Below are positions 53,650-63,000 of a stretch of DNA of 64,000 nucleotides, piece after piece. The position numbers were made by a program, and so were the translations under genes. The notes below the pieces were generated by a model. It was not told the origin of the DNA. It made no database searches and was given only the letters and a program-made list of their open reading frames with translations. Every line of letters starts with the position of its first letter. Positions within the stretch are counted from its first letter, which is position 1. Origin of the DNA: Sporobacter sp963675425 (GTDB lineage: Bacteria > Bacillota > Clostridia > Oscillospirales > Oscillospiraceae); the NCBI GenBank assembly GCA_963675425.1, contig OY776214.1, positions 3,906,001 through 3,970,000 of the forward strand, in the 5' to 3' direction.

Positions 53650-54063
53650 ATGCGGATACTGCTGCTGGACGACGGGGTATCCGGTACGGAAAAACTGCTG
53701 GAGTGGTTTTCGGAGTGCGGAGATATTGAGATGGCGTCCGTCATCAAGACCAGAGAGCTGTTCCTCGAAAAAGCCAAGTCAGAAAAACCGGACGCGGTGT
53801 TTATCCACACCGGGAGAGCGGGCTTTCCGGGATTCAAAACCGGTGAAGCACTGAGAGCCGCGTGCAGCAAGGTGCCGATTGTCTTTCTGTCCGACGAGAA
53901 AAAATCCGCGCTCGACGCCTTTGAGACCGGGGCGGACGGCTTTCTGCTTTGCCCGGTGGAAAAGGGAAAAGTCATAAAGTGTGTGGAACACCTGAAAGAA
54001 TATGCCCGAAAACGGATAAAACTCCATGCGACAGATGACAGGCAAAACATTAGTACATTATAG
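53650..54063 (+). CDS. degenerate receiver-only protein (pseudo-receiver)
   Basis: 137 residues from ATG 53650 (AAAGGGGG upstream); a longer frame from 53440 overlaps the terminator and is not expected. The fold is a response-regulator receiver: acidic pair Asp7-Asp8, KPDAVFIHT and VPIVFLSDE. The phosphoacceptor Asp is replaced by His53, and the usual Lys in YILKPI is Cys101 in FLLCPV. The signal Ser81 is kept. It cannot be phosphorylated in the standard way. It follows the kinase/regulator pair and precedes the giant SLH gene by 16 bases, so it is likely co-expressed with it. Confidence 0.85.
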   Translation: MRILLLDDGVSGTEKLLEWFSECGDIEMASVIKTRELFLEKAKSEKPDAVFIHTGRAGFPGFKTGEALRAACSKVPIVFLSDEKKSALDAFETGADGFLLCPVEKGKVIKCVEHLKEYARKRIKLHATDDRQNISTL

Positions 54064-54079
54064 AAAAGGGGAAGATAAG

Positions 54080-57000
54080 ATGAGAAATAACATATGCAGA
54101 AAATTCATGCCGTTCCTTCTGGCATTAGCAATGGTGATAAGCCTCCTGCCCGCGGTGGCTTTACCGGCCGGTGCGATCGGTGGATACGACTATGTGATAA
54201 CCGGGACGGCGGGGTCCTACAACGTCTACAGCTCCGTGCAGGGCGCGGACAGCTTTTCCCAGTTTGGCGAAACATATACGGACATAACCGCGGCCGTGAG
54301 CGCCGTGACGACCGAAGTCGGCTCCGATGCGGCGACCCTGTATTTCGGCGAGACAGGCACGGGCACGTCCAACCTTGACGGCACGCTCGACATCGGCAGC
54401 GATACCGTGAATCTGGGTTCTTCCGGCACATATACGCTTAAAGGCGGCCTGACAGGCAGCGCTGTTACCTGCGTACTGAATCTGGAAGGCGTGTCCGTTA
54501 TAGTGGACGGCGCCACATTAACAAACACAAGCGACGGCGACACGATTTTAACAAACGGGGTCGGCAGTGTCACTATTCAGAGTGGCACAGTCAGCTCCCA
54601 GGGTAAGCAACCAACAATCTATATTAACGGCGGCTCTGCAGGAACCACGGTACTGGAAATGATGACGGGCGGCTCCGTCATCAATACATATACTACGCAG
54701 ACTGCTCCCGGTGGACCTCCTGCAGGAGTTGCCATATTTAATGAAAGCAGCGGTAACGTCAAGATCCGCGGCGGCACGGTTACAAGCGCATACGACGCTG
54801 GCATCATAAACTTCTTAACAGGCGACATATATGTCAGCGGCGGCACAATCACCGGCGCTACCGCCGGAGTATACAACGGAAACAAAGCTGCCGGACATAT
54901 CCACCTGTCTTCAGCTCCTACGATCACCGGTAGTATGGCAGATATATACACGGATCAACCAGGCGCAATTGTCGCTAACGACGGCGCATCGCCCCTGACC
55001 TACTACAGCGGAGCTGCGCTCAAAATATACTACGACGACTACTATGGCGTCACCCCGGACTATACCGTCGCCGTCAGCGGCATAGACACTGGCGAGAGCG
55101 GGAACAGCGATAAATTCACCTGCGCCAACACGGACTATGATTTTACACTGAGCAGCACCGACCTTGTTTTAGTGGAGAAAGCAAAAACATACGATTATGC
55201 AATAACCGGGTCGGCGAGCTCCTGCAACGTCTACCGCTCCGATCATGATGCGGACAGCTTTTCCGTATTGGACGGCAGTCCATTTTCGACCATAACCGCG
55301 GCCGTGAGCGCCGTGACGACCGCAGTCGGCTCCGGCTCTGCGACCCTGTATTTCGGCGCGACGGGCACAACCGCTTCATCTGTCAGCGGCACTCTGGATA
55401 TCGGCAGCGAAGACGTGGAGCTGGGTTCTTCCGGCACATATACCCTTAAAGGAGACCTGACGTGCAGTGATGATTCCAGTGCGCTGAAGCTGGAAGGCGC
55501 GTCCGCCGTAGTGGACGGCGCGGTATTGGAAAATACGGGATTAGGCAGGGTGCTCCATAACGAGGGTGCCGGCAGCATCACCGTCCTGAGCGGCACGCTC
55601 ACCAGCTTGGGAAGCAATGCGATTAACAGTAATAATGAAAGTGGCAGCAGCGGAGCAATTACCATAACCGGCGGGACGATCACCGGGAGCGGCGATGGCT
55701 TAGCAACGATCTTTCTGGGAGATAGTGCAAACGCCGATGCAAGCCTCACCGTGAACGGCGGTTCAATAATACATGAGGGTCGCGGTACCGCAGTTACGAA
55801 CGAGGGTACCGGAGAGATTAATATCAGCGGCGGTTCCTTGAGACTTTCAAAGTACAGCGGACAATTCGCCGCACTCGTTGTGTCAAATTCCTGTACGGTC
55901 AATATCAGCGGCAATGCTCTGCTGGATAACGACGGACCCGGAGCCGCGATCGGGATCTTCACTTCAGACAGCTCCCCTATCTCCCCTGTCATAAATATCA
56001 CGGGCGGTCACATAAAAAGCGCCCAAGCCGGCTACGCGATATACAGCTATGATTATTTCGCCGGCACAGTTAACATCAGCGGCGGCACTGTGGAGAACAC
56101 AGGTACCGGCGACGCGGTCTATAACGGCGCAGGGGATGTCAAAATCAGCGGTGGGACCGTCACCGGCGGCACGGGCAGATATGGCGTGTACAACGTCTCC
56201 AATGGATGCGTTTATCTGTCCTTAACACCCTCAATCACCGGAGGTGCGGCGGGACTATACACGGCCTCGGAAAGTACCATCTCCGCCAACGACGGTGAAA
56301 CATCTCCTTCCTACTACAGCGGAGCCGCGGTCAGCGTGGAATACGGCGGCAGCATCACGGCGGACAATACCGTCGCCGTCAGCGGCGTCGTCGGAAACAG
56401 CGATAAATTCACCTGCGCCAACCCGAACTACAGCTTCTCTTTGATCGATACAAACCTCGTGATAGCGGCGGACAGTAGTGTCTGGGACGGAACTACCATC
56501 ACAGCCTTCACAGTAGGCGACGGTACAAGCGCAGCCCCCTACCAGATAGCAACGGCGGAGCAGCTCGCCTATCTGGCGAAGCAGCTAAACGACGGGGCAG
56601 AACCATACATGGGTACCTACTTCAAGCTGACCGACGATATCGTTTTGAACGACGAAAGCTTTTCGTTTGATTCTGAGTCCGGCATCGTGACGGTTACGGA
56701 CGGAACGAACACGGGCTATCTCGGGACGGGAATTTTGGGAAGTACCTATAACACGTCCACAGCAAGCACGGCGGGCACCTGGTATACGTCAGCCGCGCTG
56801 ACGGGAACGCTTACGGCGGGCAGCTACAGCGGAACACTCAACCCCTGGACACCGATTGGGACTGCTTCACGTATTTTTTCCGGCACGTTTGACGGCAACA
56901 ACAAAACCGTGAAGGGGGTCTGTATCAACAGCAGTGGCTCGGACTATCAGGGCCTGTTTGGAGTGATGCGCGAAGGAAACACGGTACAAAACGTCATCGT

Positions 57001-60000
57001 TGAGAACAGCGTTATAATAGGAGATCTATCTGTTGGCGGCATTATTGGATCCAATTCCGGGACTGTAACACACTGCTCAAACTCCGGCATCGTCATCGGC
57101 AGAGAGGCAGTTGGAGGTATTGCAGGAGCAGATACTTATGGTACGGTAAGCTACTGCTATAACGCGGGTGCTGTCAGCAGCAGCAGCGGTCGTCTCGGCG
57201 GCGTTGTTGGAATGAATAGATACGGTACGGTGGAATACTGTTACAACGTGGGTGCCGTCAAAAACACCGGCATTGGCAGTGACGTCGGTGGTGTTGTAGG
57301 ATCTAATGTTGGCGATATTTTTGAAGGAGAAAGTACAATAAAAAACTGCTATAACGCAGGCAGCGTCACCAGCAACGGCGCTCAAGTCGGCGGCATCGCG
57401 GGATCAAATGAGGACTCCTGTACGGTAAGCTACTGCTATAACGTAGGTGCCATATCCATCACCAACGGTTCTGGCTGCGGCAGCGTTGTGGGGCAGAATG
57501 TTGGCACGGTAACCTCCTGTTATTACGACGAGCAGATGTGCCCGACCGGTACGGGCGGCGCATCGACCTCGGCCATGACGGACGGAACAACCTCGAGCGC
57601 CTATACTGGTTGGGACGCCGATACCTCAGGTACGAAAACATGGATACTTACGTCCGGCCTCTATCCCCGCCTTACCGGATATGTTGATGGGAGTACCGAT
57701 TATGATATGGAAATATCCGACGCGGCATACGTCTCCGCCTCGCCGATAACATTATCCAGCGACACAGAGACGGTGAACGCGGTGCAAAGCAGCTTCACGG
57801 TAAGCACGGCAAACGGCGTGGGCTGGGCTTCCTCCGACGCAACTGTTATCAGCGTTGACAGTACCACTGCGACAGTTAAAAAAAGCGGTAACGTGACGCT
57901 GACTGCGACAAAGGGCGAAGTATCAAGATCCGTGGATATGACTTCGACTTGTGTTTCGCCCGTCCCGACGGTTCTGCCCACAGGCGGCTCCTTCACGGAC
58001 GGAGACAGCGACGCGGGCCAAATTTCCGGCACAATAGGTTGGACGGCGGCCAACCCCACGGGCGGCATCACCGGCTACCATATCTACTGGGGCTCCGACG
58101 CGACAACCAAGCTGGCTGGTAATACGGATGCCGTATATACGGTTACCGGCGCAACAACCGCCTCACAGGCGGTGGCTGCCGACACGGACCTGTCGTCCGG
58201 CGCGAGCTATTTCCTCATCTACAGCTATAACGCCAACGGCGACAGCGCCTCCTGCCTCGCCGTGCCGATAACGGATTCCAGCAATGCGGACTACACGGTT
58301 ACGAACGATACAACTGATCCAATCAAATATAAGGTAAGCGGCGACAATACGGTTTATGCAACGCTCTCCGCCGCGCTTGCCGTCTGCACCAACGCGGGCG
58401 GCGACAATGAGCTCACCATCCAGCTCGGCAGCGCGGAGAAGCCGCTCGAGGTCCCGCAGGTTCTGGCAAATGAAGATAATGTTGACAATAATGATCCGTC
58501 TTTAGAGCACTATTATACGGATAGTGATCTTGTTTCGGCGACCTATACGGGCAGCGTCAAAATAACGGCGGTTGCCAAGAAGACGTTTACTAATCCGATC
58601 CCTGGATGTGCTTCTACTGATGATTGTTCTTCGTTCGGTCTGAGAGTACCGTCGGGCGTAACGGCGGTCTTTAAAGACCTGACAGGCACAGCCGAAAAGA
58701 CGAGTAACGGTTCTTCGGGGCCCGGGGATTTTAGTGTGGTGTTCGCCGTAGGCAATCTTACCATAACGACGGGAACGTCGATTACCGTCACTTATGATGA
58801 CCAAAGCTGCGTGAATGCTATGGGGACCTATACCATTGATCCTAGTCAAAAAATAACCCCCGCTACTAAGGCGACCTTCACCATGGACGGCGGTTCCCTC
58901 TCATCGGACGATGAGGCCGTCTATTTAGCTATTGCCAATGCCCAAATAAGCGGCGGAACGATTACGTCGCATGGCTCTGGAGCCGTCTATTCAATGGGCT
59001 ATGCCGACACTCAAATAAGCGGCGGAACGATAAGCGGCGACGAGAACGGCATAAGTGTATCCGGAAGCAGCGTGACGATATCGGGCAGCGCCGATATTAT
59101 ATCGGCCGTCCATTTGGAAGAAAACGAGAGCGGCACGACCGTAATGCTTCATCCAGGCGACGCAAGTTCTTCAACTGTCAAGATTTTCGGGACGACGTTT
59201 CACGCGAACGCATACACCAGCATCTTGATAAACGGCGTCAATGCCAATGGTTTAACCGATGCGGCAAACCGTGAGATAAAATCAGACAACTATACCAGCG
59301 CGGCGGTGACAGAGCATGGATGGGGCAACTACGTATTTAGTATGTGGACGAAGGACGCCGAGCTCACAACCGAGATCAGCACGAGGGACGACGCTACGAA
59401 TACGATAACGTACCTCACGACGGGCACCAATGCCGGAGTTACGGACGTATACCTGAAAATGATCCAGCCCGTCCCGACGGTCCTGCCCACAGCAGGCTCC
59501 TTCACGGACGGAGACGGCGACAAGGGCTTGATTTCCGGCGATATAAAATGGACGGCGGCCAGCCCCACGGACGGCATCACGGGCTACCATATCTACTGGG
59601 GCTCCGACGCGACGACCAAGCTGGCGAACGATACGGATGTCGAATATGACGTGACCTCATCTTTAACCGAATCGCAGACGGTGTCCGACAACACGGACCC
59701 GCCGTCCGGCGCGAAATACTTCCTTATTTATAGCTATAACGGCGGCGGAGACAGCGCCACATGCCTCGCCGTGCCAATAACGGATGTCATCGGGGCGGAC
59801 TACACGGTTACGAACGATACAACTGATCCAAGCAAATATAAGGTAAGCGGCGACGATACGGTTTATGCAACGCTCTCCGACGCGCTTGCCGTCTGCACCA
59901 ACGCGGGCGGCGACAACGAGCTCGTCATTCAGCTCGGCACGGACAGCACCAGCCCACTCCAGATTCCGCAGGTCGCTATAAACGACAGCACGAAACCGAA

Positions 60001-63000
60001 CAATCTTGTTTCAGCAACCTATACGGGCAATTTGTCAATATTGAACAAGGATATTACCAACACATTTTCATGCGGTCTGTATGTTCCAACCGAAATAGAG
60101 GCGCACCTAAGCGGCTTGAAGATCGCAAAAAACATTAATATAGATATACCAGCAAATATGCAATTTTATGCGGTATGTGATTTGGGTACGCTTTATGTGG
60201 AAGCGGGAACGGATATTCAAACGACCAAAATACAGTATGGCGTGTATGCACAGGGAAGCGGCGCAAGATTTTATATGACAGGAGGATCCATTTCACATGA
60301 CACTACAGGCAGCGGACGCTGCGTGTATTTTAAAGATGGCTCTGAAGGCGAAATAAGCAGCGGAACTTTAAGCGCCGCTGGCGATATTTCGGTTGCCATT
60401 AATTTGGCTGCCGGATGCAGTCTCGAGATTTCTGGAGACGCCGCAATATCCTGTTCGGCAACTAGTACTTCGGCCACTGTCATATCCACATCAGGAAATC
60501 TCAGCATCGCGGGAGGAACCGTTTCGACAAGCGTTAATAGTGAAGCTATAGTTACCGTCGGTGGAAGCGTAACTATGACGGGCGGCAAAGTGGAAAACAC
60601 CAGCAGCTTGAGTGTAATTTACGGCATTAGCAGCAGCGGTGCCGATGTTGCGATAAGCGGAGGCGAAATAATATGTAAGAATGCCAACGATGGCGAAGCC
60701 TATGGGATTAGGGTGGCTTTTGCCAATAGCGTAACAGTGTCGGGAACGGCTAATATCAATGTAGAAGCGAAAAATGCGTATGGAATAGTCTCTATAAGCA
60801 CCAAGACTGACGGAAACGGCGCAGCTATGATAAGCGGTGGTACGATAAAGGCAAACGCAACTACCAACGGCTCAGCGTTTATTAACTTGAGCACAGGTAC
60901 TGTCAATATCAGCGGCGGCAATATTGAGTCTAACTGCTTTGCCATACAAAATAATGCCGGCGGCGCCGTCAATATAACCGGAGGAACGGTCGAGGCGACC
61001 GGCACCAAAAGCTGTATAAACAATGCCAAGGGAACCGTGGCGATATCGGAAGCCAATAGCGGGACACCGACAAAGATAATATCGGCCGGTACTTCCGTGA
61101 CTCTCGCAAAAGGGGCCTTCAATCCGTCGGGCACGATTTTCGGAAAGACGTTTCATGCCAGCGCCACCGCCGGCGCTGATATAACCGGCGCGATAAATGC
61201 CGGAAAAAATGAGATAAATAAAGACAACTATGGCAGTGCGACGGCATCAGCGACTGGAATAAATTCGCCTGACGTATTCACGGCGTGGACGAGCGACGCC
61301 GCTCTCCAAAACTCGATTGGCACGACGAACGTCGTTACGATAACGAGCCTCACGACGGGCGACAATGCCTCGGTCACAGACATATACATCAAGGCGGTTG
61401 CGCCCATTCCGACAGTTCTGCCCACGAACGGCTCCTTCACGGACGGAGACAGCGACGCGGGCCAGATTTCCGGCAATATAACATGGACGGCGGCCAGCCC
61501 CACGGCCGGTATCACCGGCTATAAAATCTACTGGGGCTCCGACGCGACAACCAAGCTGGCGGGTAATTCGGCTGCCGTATATACGGTTTCCGGTGCAACC
61601 ACCACCTCACAGGCGGTGGCTGCCGACACGGCACGGCCGGCAGGCGCGAACTACTTCCTCATCTACAGCTATAACAGCGGCGGAGACAGCGCCTCCTGCC
61701 TTGCCGTCAGGATCATGGATCTCCCGTATTCCTACGGTGGTGGCAGCGGCACAGAGGCCGACCCGTATCAGATATCGACGGCCGACGACCTTAAAATGTT
61801 TGCCTCGCTGGTAAACAGCGGCACAGACTACACTGATACATACTTCAAGCAGACCGCAAACATCAATCTCAACGAAGGAGTAACATTCACCTTCGACGCG
61901 GATACAGGGCTTGTGGAAGTTGCAAAGCAGGGAAAAACCACCTACTGGCTGGGCACCGGCACAAAAGGCAGCGCCAGCGGAGAAAACACAACGTTCGATA
62001 CTTCAGCCAGCGTGGCGGGAAGAGTCTACAACAGCAAAACCAGCACTGTTTCAGGCAGCGCGACATTTGAATCAAACAGCTGGACGCCGATCGGCAACAG
62101 TACCAACAAGTTTACCGGCACGTTTGACGGCGACGGCAAAACCGTGAGCGGAATCTATATCAACGGCGCCTCCGACTATCAGGGCCTGTTCGGCTTTACA
62201 GACAGCGGCAGCACGGTAAAAAACACCGGCGTTGTAAACAGCTATATGAAAGGAGGCAATAACGTCGGCGGCGTGGTAGGTTACAATAACTTCGGTACGA
62301 TACAAAAATGCTATAACACGGGAACGGTTACCGGCGTCGGTGTTGTCGGCGGTGTGGTCGGACTGAATATGGCCGGTACGGTGAAGAACAGCTATAACAC
62401 GGGAACTGTTACCGGCAGCGGCCAATATGTCGGCGGCGTGGTGGGAAACAATGCCGGGCCGGTAGAGTACAGCTATAACACGGGCAGCGTTACCGGCAGC
62501 AACATGTATGTCGGCGGCGTGGCAGGATACACTACACAAACGATACAGTACAGCTGTAACGCGGGAAAGGTTGTCGGCAACAGCAGCTTTGTCGGCGGCG
62601 TGTCCGGAGATGGTGCCGGTAAGGTGAAGTATTGCTCTAATGCGGGCAGCGTCACAGGCAGCGGCATATATATAGGCGGCGTTTTGGGAAGAGGTACTGC
62701 GGACCACTGCTATTATGATAGTGATAAATGCGCCGCCAAGGGCATTGGCGACGGAATGACGAGCAGCGACACAGATGACCAGGCGGAAGGTAAACAGACC
62801 TCGGCTATGCAGGGAGGCGCACTGAAAACCGGAAGCAGCGGCGACGGCTGGACGACGGATCACTGGACCTTCAAGTCCGGTGAATACCCGAAGCCGGGCA
62901 AAACAGAAGCGAGCAATACGCCAGAAGGCGGCAGCTCCGGCGGCGGCAGTTACGTACCGAGCACCCCGAGCAAGACCATCACCGTGACGGAGACGAGCAG

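Noticed and set aside
54094..62863. Many frames on both strands within the giant gene
   Set aside because: They are frame shadows of the repetitive coding sequence; the main frame is open over the full stretch and carries all recognised modules.
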